Assembly (NCBI GenBank): GCA_943324725.2
Contig: CALPMR020000075.1
Span: forward strand, 1-10,938
Length of the DNA: 10,938 nt
Origin: Bordetella parapertussis
GTDB taxonomy: Bacteria > Cyanobacteriota > Cyanobacteriia > PCC-6307 > Cyanobiaceae
Direction of reading: 5' to 3'
A program made the position numbers and the translations under genes. Below are positions 1 to 6,597 of this stretch, piece after piece. Below the pieces are notes generated by a model. The model saw only the letters and a program-made list of their open reading frames with translations. It ran no database searches and was not told the origin of the DNA. Numbering within the stretch: position 1 is the first letter of the stretch; each line of letters starts with the position of its first letter.

Positions 1-152
1 GCATCGGCGAAGCCTTCGGCGGCAAGGATCACTCCACCGTGATGTATGCCGTGGAGCAGGTGGAGAAGCGGCTGAGCAGCGATCCCGATCTTTCTCGTCA
101 GGTGCAGAAGGTGCGGGATTTGCTGCAGATCGATTCCCGTAAGCGTCGCTGA
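1..152 (+). CDS. dnaA: DnaA replication initiator, C-terminal fragment (domain IV)
   Basis: This is the last 49 codons of a gene that begins outside the window; the first complete codon is at base 3 and the stop is TGA at 150-152. DnaA binds DnaA boxes and opens the chromosomal origin. The visible part is the DNA-binding domain IV: the segment [17 protein letters not shown] matches the family signature (IG..FGG+DH[ST]TV.[HY]A), whose Asp-His-Ser/Thr residues contact the DnaA box. The fragment ends in a basic tail (SRKRR). It is the only gene on the + strand and converges on cbbX. No DnaA-box cluster was noticed nearby, so its presence does not show that this is the origin; dnaA is often far from the origin in cyanobacteria. 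The identification is firm for so short a piece. Confidence 0.93.
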   Translation, partial: IGEAFGGKDHSTVMYAVEQVEKRLSSDPDLSRQVQKVRDLLQIDSRKRR

Positions 153-186
153 GCCGTCGCGTGCGGACTTTGGAAGCGCCTTGATC

Positions 187-1173
187 TCAGGCCACCGTCA
201 GCGGCAGGCTCGGATCAAGTCCCTCCACCTCCCCCTTAAACACCCGGCTGGCCGTGATGTCATCGGCCTCGATGGTCATCAGCTCCAGCCGCGAGACGGT
301 GCTGCCGCTGCGGTTGTAGAGGCGGTTTGCCTGGCGCATCCGGGCGCGGTCGATGGCATTGCGGATCGAGCGAGCGTTAGCGAAGAAGGGCAGCTGCATG
401 CGGCGCTGAATGTAATCAGCAAACGCCTGCTGACCTTCCTCGCTGAAGCGATAATTCTCGCCCGCCAGAATCAAGCGGGCGATCGCCAGCAGTTCGCTGG
501 CCGAGTAATCGGGAAAATCGATGTGGTTGGCCACCCGGGAGGAGAGGCCGGGGTTGGACTGGTAGAAAATATCCATGCGCTCCTTGTAGCCGGCGAAGAT
601 CACCACCAGGTCGTCGCGGTTGTTCTCCATCACCTGCAACAGGATCTCAATCGCTTCGGCGCCGTAGTCGCGCTCGTTCTCCGGTTTGTAGAGGTAATAG
701 GCCTCATCGATGAACAGCACCCCGCCCATCGCTTTTTTAAGCATCTCGCGCGTTTTCGGCGCGGTGTGACCGATGTACTGCCCCACCAGGTCATCGCGGG
801 TGGCGGTGACCACATGGCCCTTGCGCACGTAGCCGAGGCCGTGCAGGATCTTGGACATCCGCTCGGCCACGGTCGTCTTGCCGGTGCCGGGGCGTCCGGT
901 GAAGGACATGTGCAGGCTGGGCGGGGCGGTGTCCAGCCCCACCTGCAGCCGGGCCCGGTTGACCACCAGCAGGGCGGCGATCTCGCGGATGCGCGCCTTG
1001 ACCGGCCGCAGGCCGATCAGTTCCCGGTCCAGCTGCTCAAGCGTCGTTTCAATGCCGGCGGCATTGATGCTGGAGTGCAGATCAATGCGGCTCTCCTCCG
1101 GGTTCGGCTCACCGCTCTGCCTGGGGGCCTGCTCCAGCTGCGGGGTCGGTTGCCGCTGCTCAGAGGAGCCCAT
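187..1173 (-). CDS. cbbX: CbbX-type AAA+ Rubisco activase
   Basis: CbbX is a hexameric AAA+ ATPase that remodels Rubisco active sites blocked by sugar phosphates. Counting from the ATG at 1173 (328 residues), the Walker A motif GRPGTGKTT is at about 93-101, the pore-loop YIG at 133-135, Walker B VLFIDEA at 152-158, and a C-terminal [14 protein letters not shown] segment typical of CbbX and related CbxX/CfqX proteins near 265-280. All expected ATPase motifs are intact. The first 30 residues are Pro/Gln/Glu-rich and poorly conserved in appearance; the core begins near IDLHSSI. The reading frame also allows a TTG start at 1200 (337 residues). I prefer the ATG, which overlaps the acRAF stop by 14 bases; neither start has a clear ribosome binding site. 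It is the last gene of the run and faces dnaA. CbbX was characterised on red-type Rubisco, whereas alpha-carboxysomes hold form IA, so the substrate is inferred. Confidence 0.92.
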   Translation of the reverse strand: MGSSEQRQPTPQLEQAPRQSGEPNPEESRIDLHSSINAAGIETTLEQLDRELIGLRPVKARIREIAALLVVNRARLQVGLDTAPPSLHMSFTGRPGTGKTTVAERMSKILHGLGYVRKGHVVTATRDDLVGQYIGHTAPKTREMLKKAMGGVLFIDEAYYLYKPENERDYGAEAIEILLQVMENNRDDLVVIFAGYKERMDIFYQSNPGLSSRVANHIDFPDYSASELLAIARLILAGENYRFSEEGQQAFADYIQRRMQLPFFANARSIRNAIDRARMRQANRLYNRSGSTVSRLELMTIEADDITASRVFKGEVEGLDPSLPLTVA

Positions 1174-1405
1174 CGATGGCGGCGGCGAAGGTGGTGTCAA
1201 CAGCTTCGATCGCGCCGTCCTCCTGCTCGGGCCGCAGGGTGAGGTTCACGTAGGTGCGCCCGAAGCTGATGTCCGGAAACCGACCCTGCGCTTCCGAGAG
1301 CTCATTGAGGCGCTCCAGGAAGGTGCGGGTGGTCTCATAGTCGTCAAACTCAATCCGGCGTTCCAACCGGTCGGGCCGCGCCCGCTGCGTCCAAGGCTGC
1401 TCCAT
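1160..1405 (-). CDS. acRAF: pterin-dehydratase-like Rubisco assembly factor of the alpha-carboxysome
   Basis: This 81-residue protein has the size and pattern of the pterin-4a-carbinolamine dehydratase (PCD) fold: an N-terminal strand (RRIEF, about 16-20), a helix ([19 protein letters not shown], 23-41), a strand (TYVNLTL, 51-57) and a final helix ([18 protein letters not shown]). The PCD active-site His-His-Pro is replaced by Arg-Phe-Pro at 42-44, so dehydratase activity is not expected. PCD-like proteins lacking these histidines in alpha-carboxysome loci were described as the Rubisco assembly factor acRAF. The location beside cso genes and directly before cbbX fits that role. The ATG is preceded by AAGG at 1414-1417 with 8 bases of spacing. 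The 3' end overlaps cbbX, suggesting coupled translation of two Rubisco-care proteins. The family call rests on fold pattern plus context; the chaperone function is inferred. Confidence 0.85.
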   Translation of the reverse strand: MEQPWTQRARPDRLERRIEFDDYETTRTFLERLNELSEAQGRFPDISFGRTYVNLTLRPEQEDGAIEAVDTTFAAAIDGLL

Positions 1406-1434
1406 GGTTTCGACCTTACGCCCCCAGGCGCGCT

Positions 1435-2586
1435 TCAGAGATCACAGGCGTCCAGGCAATCGGTGCGCGACTGGCTCAGCCGTGCCGCCCAGCTGGCGGC
1501 GTAGGCGCGGTTGGCCGCCTGGGCGGCGGGATCGGGATGATCCAGGGGCTGGGGGAAGGTGCCGGCGATGGCGGCGTTGGTGACGCAGAACATCGACTTC
1601 TGGAAGCTGAGGCAGATCTTGACGCGCACGTCCCCTTCCCCACGGCTGGTCTGGCGATACCACTGATGCAGGCGCTGCGGCAGATGGCGGTACATGTCCT
1701 GCATCAGCAGGCTGGGCGGGATGCCCGAGCCCATGGTGGGCAGCGGGTCGGCGAACAGGGCGCCATAGGCGAAGGTGCTCTGATCCGGCGACACCTGCTG
1801 GGCCTGGGCGTTGAACGACACCGTGCCCAGGAAGGGCATGCCCCGCAGGAACACCGCCTCGACGTAGGGCACCGCCACATCGGCGAGGAAGGTGAGGCCG
1901 GCCTCCGGGGGCAGCACCCAGCAGCGTTCGCCCGCCACCTCCACCGCATAGGTGATCGGATTGGCGGCGGCCGCCACCAGACCCTGGCGAAGGAACTCCA
2001 CCACCGCCGCCACCGTGCTGATCTGGCCGTCCTTTTCGGCCCGGGCCAGATCGAGGAACAGATCGCTCATCACCCGCCAGAACTGGCCCAGGGCATGGGT
2101 GGTGGCAGCGGAGCGGATCAGCTCCAACAGGAAATCGGGAAACAGGGGGTTGAGCAGGGCCAGCAGCGGATCACGGCCGGTCTTGCGGCGGATGATGGCG
2201 CTGCAGCCGGCACGGAAAGCCTCGGAATCGAGATAGGCATCGAGGCCACCGGTGCCATGCCAGAACATCGACTTCTGGCAGTACTCGGCGTATTCGAAGT
2301 TGAGGCGATCGTGGATCAGATGGCGCCAGATCTTGCCCGGGCTGAGGTCGCCGTCGAGATAGCGAAACGCGGGCACCGGATTGAGGAACTGGTGCTCAGC
2401 CTGATAGATCAGATTGGTGCTGTAGGCATCGAGCACCTCCCCATAACTCTCGAGCACATCCACCACCTGCATCACATGGTTGGCTGTCTCAGCGAGCAGG
2501 GTCTGCCCCGCCAGCAACTTCGCGGCCAGCTCGGCGGCTGTGGGCCTGCCGCCGGCGTGGGTGAGATCGGCGGAAATGATCGGCAT
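1435..2586 (-). CDS. chpX: CO2 hydration protein ChpX (CupB) of the NDH-1(4) CO2-uptake complex
   Basis: This 383-residue soluble protein is of the CupA/CupB (ChpY/ChpX) family. These proteins sit on the cytosolic face of specialised NDH-1 complexes at the thylakoid and hydrate CO2 to bicarbonate, driven by electron and proton flow. I recognise the family from SPGKIWRHLIHDRLNFEY (about 82-99), YCQKSMFWHGTGGLDAYLD (102-120) and KICLSFQKSMFCVTNAA. H89 and R94, five residues apart, with H92 and E98 nearby, correspond to the His/Arg pair proposed to form the unusual zinc site in CupA and CupB (recalled from published structure and mutant work). The start ATG overlaps the ndhD4 stop as TGATG and follows GGAGG at 2596-2600. 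The neighbours ndhF4 and ndhD4, and the absence of any other cup gene here, favour the constitutive CupB type over inducible CupA. The protein is full length. Confidence 0.93.
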   Translation of the reverse strand: MPIISADLTHAGGRPTAAELAAKLLAGQTLLAETANHVMQVVDVLESYGEVLDAYSTNLIYQAEHQFLNPVPAFRYLDGDLSPGKIWRHLIHDRLNFEYAEYCQKSMFWHGTGGLDAYLDSEAFRAGCSAIIRRKTGRDPLLALLNPLFPDFLLELIRSAATTHALGQFWRVMSDLFLDLARAEKDGQISTVAAVVEFLRQGLVAAAANPITYAVEVAGERCWVLPPEAGLTFLADVAVPYVEAVFLRGMPFLGTVSFNAQAQQVSPDQSTFAYGALFADPLPTMGSGIPPSLLMQDMYRHLPQRLHQWYRQTSRGEGDVRVKICLSFQKSMFCVTNAAIAGTFPQPLDHPDPAAQAANRAYAASWAARLSQSRTDCLDACDL

Positions 2587-4115
2587 CAGCCCAGGCCTCC
2601 GCTCTGAAGGTTGGCCAGCAGACCTGGCAGCCGCGCCATGGTGGTGCTGGCCGCCTCACTGATGCGGCCCAGCCAGCTGGGGATCAGGCCGATCGCCATG
2701 ACGCCGACCGCCAGCGCCATGGCCGGAATCGTCTCCCGCGGCGCCACCGCCGCCAGGCGGATGTCGAGCCTGGCGTCCGCCACCGGATCGTCGCTGGGGG
2801 GCGTGATCGCCATGCGGCCGAAGAAGGCCCGGTTCACCAGCAACAGGAAATAAACGGCCGTCAGACCGGAACCCACCATGCACAGCAAGGTGGCCAGCGG
2901 GAAGGCCTCGAGACTGCCGCGGAACACCAGGAACTCGGAGATGAAGCCGGCCATCCCGGGCAGACCGGCGCTGGCCATCACCCCCAGGATCATCAGGGTG
3001 CCGGTGAAGGGCAGACCCCGCTCCGGGTTGAGCAGGCCGCGCAGCACCTCCAGATCACGGGTGCCGGTCTTGCGATAGACGATGCCCACCAGCAAAAAGA
3101 GCAGGGCTGAGATCAGGCCGTGGCTGACCATCTGGAAGACGGCCCCCAGCAGGCTCACCGGCGTGGCCGCCGCCGCCGCCAGCAGGATGTAGCCCATGTG
3201 GCCGACGGAGCTGTAGGCCACCATTCGCTTCATGTCCCGCTGGGCGATCGCCGCCAGGGAGCCATAGAGCACCGACACCGCCGCCCAGCCCGCCAGCCAC
3301 GGCGCCAGCAGAGCCCAGGCCTCCGGGAACAGGCCCAGACAGAAGCGCAGCAGGCCGTAGGTGCCCAGTTTCAGCAGCACGCCGGCGAGCAGCACCGACA
3401 CCGGCGTCGAGGCCTGGGTGTGGGCATCGGGCAGCCAGGTGTGGAAGGGCACCAGCGGAATCTTGATGCCGAAGCCGATCAGCAAAGCCCCCAGCAACAG
3501 CAACTGGCTGCCCATACCGAGCCGTTCGCTCAGCACCGGCGTCAGGCCGAAGTCGACCGTGCCGGTCAACAGGGCCAGCCCCAGGAAGGCCCCCAGAATC
3601 AGCACGCCGGAGACGGCCGTGAAAATCAGGAATTTGGTGGCCGCATAGGCCCGCTCCTTGCCGCCCCAGATCGAGATCAGCAACCACAGGGGCACCAGCT
3701 CGAGCTCGTAGAAGAGGAAGAACAACAGCAGGTTCTCGGCCAGAAAGGCACCGTTGACGGCACCGCTGATCAACAACAGCAGGGCGAAATAGATGCGCGG
3801 TCGCTGGCTGATGTCGCGGGTGCAGACGGCCGAAACCAGGGTCAGAGCAGCATTGATCAACACCAGCGGCAACGACAGGCCGTCGATACCGAGCCGGTAA
3901 TCGAGGCCGATGCTGCTGACCCAGGTGAAGGATTCCTGCATCTGCATGCCGCCATCGCCCGGATCGAAGGCGAGCAGCACCCGCAGGCTCCAGGCCAGCT
4001 GCAGGGCCAGCACCACAATCGTCACCACCCGCATGCGTCCTGGCACCGGTTGACCCGGCCAGAACAGCAGCAGGAAGGCGCCGAGGAAAGGGATCAGCAG
4101 CAGGGTGCTCAACAT
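2586..4115 (-). CDS. ndhD4: NDH-1 subunit D4, proton-pumping antiporter-like subunit of the CO2-uptake complex
   Basis: This 509-residue polytopic membrane protein is related to NuoM and Mrp antiporter subunits and belongs to the thylakoid NDH-1 complex. The start MLSTLLLIPFLG, at ATG 4113-4115, gives the normal NdhD N-terminus and length. The frame stays open upstream to 4325, but that stretch is not hydrophobic in NdhD style and lies antisense-frame within ndhF4 sequence. GAGG at 4124-4127, eight bases upstream and overlapping the ndhF4 stop, supports this start. Key antiporter residues are in place: E137 in FYELELVP, K218 in GIKIPLVPFHTWLPDAH, H225, and RDMKRMVAYSSVGHMGY near 293-309. At least a dozen hydrophobic segments are visible. 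It lies between ndhF4 and chpX, which identifies the D3/D4 (CO2 uptake) class rather than respiratory D1/D2. The assignment to D4 rests on partnership with a CupB-like protein. Confidence 0.94.
   Translation of the reverse strand: MLSTLLLIPFLGAFLLLFWPGQPVPGRMRVVTIVVLALQLAWSLRVLLAFDPGDGGMQMQESFTWVSSIGLDYRLGIDGLSLPLVLINAALTLVSAVCTRDISQRPRIYFALLLLISGAVNGAFLAENLLLFFLFYELELVPLWLLISIWGGKERAYAATKFLIFTAVSGVLILGAFLGLALLTGTVDFGLTPVLSERLGMGSQLLLLGALLIGFGIKIPLVPFHTWLPDAHTQASTPVSVLLAGVLLKLGTYGLLRFCLGLFPEAWALLAPWLAGWAAVSVLYGSLAAIAQRDMKRMVAYSSVGHMGYILLAAAAATPVSLLGAVFQMVSHGLISALLFLLVGIVYRKTGTRDLEVLRGLLNPERGLPFTGTLMILGVMASAGLPGMAGFISEFLVFRGSLEAFPLATLLCMVGSGLTAVYFLLLVNRAFFGRMAITPPSDDPVADARLDIRLAAVAPRETIPAMALAVGVMAIGLIPSWLGRISEAASTTMARLPGLLANLQSGGLG
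2596..2600 (-). promoter_or_regulatory. Ribosome binding site of chpX
   Basis: Read on the - strand this is GGAGG, nine bases before the chpX ATG at 2584-2586. It lies inside the last codons of ndhD4, so chpX has its own strong site in addition to the TGATG overlap. Confidence 0.6.
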
Positions 4116-4123
4116 GGGGGGAT

Positions 4124-4127
4124 CCTC
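4124..4127 (-). promoter_or_regulatory. Ribosome binding site that fixes the ndhD4 start
   Basis: Read on the - strand this is GAGG, immediately inside TGAGG, where TGA is the ndhF4 stop codon. It lies eight bases before the ATG at 4113-4115. The overlap of stop codon and binding site suggests that ribosomes finishing ndhF4 can re-initiate on ndhD4. It also argues against the longer open frame extending to 4325. Confidence 0.65.
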
Positions 4128-5976
4128 ATCCGTGGAACCAGGAGAGGCTGCCCAGCAACAGCACGATCGCCAGCAGCACCGTGAGCACGTAACTCTGGAG
4201 CTGGCCACTGACGCCCAGTTTGAGACTTTCGGCGCTGGCCATCGAAGCGCTGCCGATGCGGTTGACCAGTCCATTGACCAGCACCCGATCAACGCTGTTG
4301 GTGATTGAGGCGAGGCCAGCAACAAAGGCGACGATCGTGGCCCGATAGATCCGATCGGTGTAGAAGTCGTAGGCCAGCAGATCCTGTACGGCTCGCAGCG
4401 GCATGATCACCGAGCGCGACCAGAAGCGGTCGAGCCGGATCAGGCAACCCGCCACCAGGCCGATCGAGCCGCTGGCCACCACCAGCACGGTGGTCAGCGG
4501 CGCGAAGTCGGTGAGGCCGTGAAGCGTATCGATCCGCTGGATCCCCAGCGGCGTCAGCAGCACCAGCACCGACAGGGTCACCATCGGCAGGGCCATCAGC
4601 CAGTTCACCTCCGGCGCCCGGCGGGTCTTGGGATGGGACACGTCAAGGAACACCTGGCGAAACACCCGCACCAGATTGAGGGCGGTCAGGCCATTGGTGA
4701 GCAGGACGATCGCCGCCAGCCAGGGGGCCTGGCGCAGGAGGGTCTGCACCAGCAGGCCGTAACCCCAGAAACAGCCCAGCGGCAGGATGCCGGTGAGGCC
4801 GGCTGCGGCAACCAGAAAGGCGGTGGTGGTGGCTGGCATGCGCCGGCCCAGGCCGCCCAGTTCGGTCAGATCCTGACAGTTGGTGGTGGCGATGACGCTG
4901 CCGACACTCATGAACAGCAGGGCCTTGGCCAGGCCATGGGCGAACAGCAGCAGCAGGGCCAGGAACGGTTGCTCAAAGGCGATGGCGATGAACACCAACC
5001 CCAGATAGGAGGTCGTCGAATAGGAGAAGGCCCGTTTCAGATCGACCTGGGCGATCGCCACCAACGCCCCCCCGAGGGCACTGATCGTGCCCACAGCCAG
5101 CAGCACCGTGGTGGCCACGGGCGAGATGCGCACCACGGGCATCAACTTGAGCAGCACCACCGCCCCGCAGGTGACCACAACGGAGTTGCGCAGGATCGAG
5201 GCCGGATTGGGGCCCTCCATCGCCTCATCCAGCCAGAGATGCATCGGAAACTGGGCACACTTGCCGATCGGACCGGCGATCAGGCCCAGACCGAGCAGGG
5301 AGGCTGCCAGTGGTGACAGTGGGGTGTGGGCAGCCCAGACATAGAGGTCGTCAAACTCCATCGAACCGGCCCAGGCCGACAGGGACACCACGCCCATCAG
5401 CAGCAACACATCGCCGACGCGCTTGGTCAGAAAGGCATCGCGAGCAGCGGTGACCACCAGCGGCTGGGCGTACCAGAAGCCCACCAGCAGATAGGTGGAG
5501 AGGGTGAGCATCTCCAGCAGGAAATAGCTCATGAACAGATTGCTGCTCAGGACAACGCCGGCCATGGCCCCTTCAAAGAAGCCCACCAAGGCGTAAAAGC
5601 GCGCCAGGGACCATTCCTTGTCGAGATAACCGAGGGCGAACACCTGGCCGATCAGGCTGGTGAAGGTGACCAGTTCCAGCGCCGCCAGATTGGTCAGGGA
5701 AAGGTCAAAGCCGATGCGCAGATCGAGATCGGCGGCATGGAACCAGGGGATGTCGAGATGCTGGGGACCCAGGCTCAGCACCTCCCGGATCACCAGGCTG
5801 CCGTGCAGGACGGCGAACAAGGTGACCAGCAGGTTGAGATAGGCGGCGGGACGGGGGCCGTTGCGCTTGACCCAGCCGGTGGCCCAGGGCAGGGACAGCA
5901 CCATGCCGCTGAAGCCGTACAGCGGAATCAGCCAGGCCAGCTGGATCGGCAGGGGGAGAGCGTCTTGCAAGGGCAT
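4126..5976 (-). CDS. ndhF4: NDH-1 subunit F4, terminal antiporter-like subunit of the CO2-uptake complex
   Basis: This 616-residue NuoL/NdhF-type membrane protein is the distal pump subunit that carries the Cup hydration protein in NDH-1(3/4). Visible motifs are SYFLLEMLTLSTYLLVGFWY (about 150-169, with E155), GPIGKCAQFPMHLWLDEAMEGPNP (235-258, with K239), and FAHGLAKALLFMSVGS (345-360, with H347 and K351). In the segment after the Lys motif, the usual NuoL pattern around its HA(A/S)TMV stretch is replaced by ILRNSVVVTCG, as I expect for the CO2-uptake F3/F4 class rather than respiratory NdhF1. Hydrophobic segments run almost end to end, and a last one lies at the C-terminus (YVLTVLLAIVLLLGSLSW). 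It is first in its unit, 147 bases after the ferritin gene and 10 bases before ndhD4. No clear ribosome binding site precedes its ATG; a GC-rich palindrome sits there instead. Confidence 0.94.
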   Translation of the reverse strand: MPLQDALPLPIQLAWLIPLYGFSGMVLSLPWATGWVKRNGPRPAAYLNLLVTLFAVLHGSLVIREVLSLGPQHLDIPWFHAADLDLRIGFDLSLTNLAALELVTFTSLIGQVFALGYLDKEWSLARFYALVGFFEGAMAGVVLSSNLFMSYFLLEMLTLSTYLLVGFWYAQPLVVTAARDAFLTKRVGDVLLLMGVVSLSAWAGSMEFDDLYVWAAHTPLSPLAASLLGLGLIAGPIGKCAQFPMHLWLDEAMEGPNPASILRNSVVVTCGAVVLLKLMPVVRISPVATTVLLAVGTISALGGALVAIAQVDLKRAFSYSTTSYLGLVFIAIAFEQPFLALLLLFAHGLAKALLFMSVGSVIATTNCQDLTELGGLGRRMPATTTAFLVAAAGLTGILPLGCFWGYGLLVQTLLRQAPWLAAIVLLTNGLTALNLVRVFRQVFLDVSHPKTRRAPEVNWLMALPMVTLSVLVLLTPLGIQRIDTLHGLTDFAPLTTVLVVASGSIGLVAGCLIRLDRFWSRSVIMPLRAVQDLLAYDFYTDRIYRATIVAFVAGLASITNSVDRVLVNGLVNRIGSASMASAESLKLGVSGQLQSYVLTVLLAIVLLLGSLSWFHG

Positions 5977-5982
5977 GGGGGC

Positions 5983-5995
5983 GGCCCCAGGGGCC
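5983..5995. repeat. GC-rich palindrome just upstream of the ndhF4 start
   Basis: GGCCCC and GGGGCC flank a single A, forming a perfect inverted repeat that ends seven bases before the ndhF4 ATG. The one-base centre means a real hairpin would open to a shorter stem. It occupies the place where a ribosome binding site would normally be, and none is visible. It could be structural, a protein site, or chance in GC-rich DNA. Confidence 0.4.
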
Positions 5996-6017
5996 AGAGG
6001 AGACGAGCGCCAGGCGC

Positions 6018-6035
6018 GCGACTTTACTCAGTCGC
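6018..6035. repeat. Inverted repeat in the ndhF4 upstream region
   Basis: Arms GCGACT and AGTCGC are separated by six bases and are perfectly complementary. On the - strand the loop and right arm include TAAAGT, which matches four of six bases of a -10 hexamer, but no good -35 stands at the right distance. A regulator-binding site or promoter element for the ndhF4-ndhD4-chpX unit is possible but unproven. Confidence 0.35.
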
Positions 6036-6054
6036 TGCAGCCAGCAAAGAACTC

Positions 6055-6074
6055 CCCGCAGCCAGGGCTGCGGG
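6055..6074 (-). terminator. Candidate intrinsic terminator or attenuator after the ferritin gene
   Basis: Perfect nine-base arms CCCGCAGCC and GGCTGCGGG are separated by two bases (in practice about a seven-base stem with a six-base loop). The hairpin begins 50 bases after the ferritin stop. On the - strand it is followed by GAGTTCTTTGC, a short and interrupted T tract, so termination may be partial. It would separate the carboxysome genes from the CO2-uptake genes. Confidence 0.45.
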
Positions 6075-6123
6075 TGTGTGGATGGTCCGGTGCCGATGAG
6101 GCCCAGGGCAAAAGGCCTGCCCC

Positions 6124-6597
6124 TCAGAAGCGGGCCCGCTCAGGGCGCTCAGGGCCGCTGGAGCGCAGTTTCTGGAGCCAGGTGGCCAGCTCCAGTCCCT
6201 GGTGTTGCTCTTCGTTCCACAGGGCGCGGAAGAAGTCGGCGTTCTCAGCGTCACCGATGAGAACACAGAAACGCACGGCATCGCCGTAGAGCTGGATCAG
6301 GTCATGCTCCAGAACCCCGTTGACGCTCAACAGACCGACCAGATCGGCGGCATGCTGCACCGGCCGCAGCTGGGAGGCGGCCGGTGCCACCCCCAGAGCC
6401 AGCATGCGCTGCACAAGCCGCTCGCCGTGGCGCAGCTCTTCGATGGTGAGCTGGCGGAAGCGCGCAGCCGCCTCCGCATCGCCCCAGAGCTCCACCAGGG
6501 AGGCCTGGGTCATGTACTGCTGCACGGCGGTGAGTTCCAGGCTCAGAGCCCGGCCCAGAAATCCCAGAATCCGCGGATGCACGGCAGCCATGGCCAT
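6124..6597 (-). CDS. Bacterioferritin-like di-iron ferritin associated with the carboxysome locus
   Basis: This 157-residue four-helix-bundle protein has the usual bacterioferritin length. The ferroxidase ligands align with those of E. coli bacterioferritin: E21, Y28, E54, H57 (ELRH), E97 and the pair E129/H132 (EEQH). The site for iron or another di-metal therefore looks complete. The residue after E54, where bacterioferritin has its haem-binding methionine, is Leu55, so haem binding between subunits is doubtful. The ATG at 6595-6597 overlaps the csoS1E stop as TGATG, and a second ATG two codons on is possible; no ribosome binding site is visible, so translation is probably coupled. Ferritin-like genes are a known companion of cso loci, but their function there is unsettled; iron storage, oxygen or peroxide handling are guesses. 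The C-terminus (SSGPERPERARF) is polar and ends in Arg-rich sequence. Confidence 0.85.
   Translation of the reverse strand: MAMAAVHPRILGFLGRALSLELTAVQQYMTQASLVELWGDAEAAARFRQLTIEELRHGERLVQRMLALGVAPAASQLRPVQHAADLVGLLSVNGVLEHDLIQLYGDAVRFCVLIGDAENADFFRALWNEEQHQGLELATWLQKLRSSGPERPERARF

Noticed and set aside
153..186. A shared terminator between convergent dnaA and cbbX
   Set aside because: No convincing hairpin or T tract was seen in these 34 bases.
1..186. A replication origin beside dnaA
   Set aside because: No DnaA-box cluster or AT-rich stretch is visible, and dnaA is often remote from the origin in cyanobacteria.
4116..4325. Upstream extension of ndhD4 to 4325
   Set aside because: The extra 70 residues are Ser/Cys/Trp-rich out-of-frame ndhF4 sequence, and the ATG at 4115 has a ribosome binding site and the family N-terminus.
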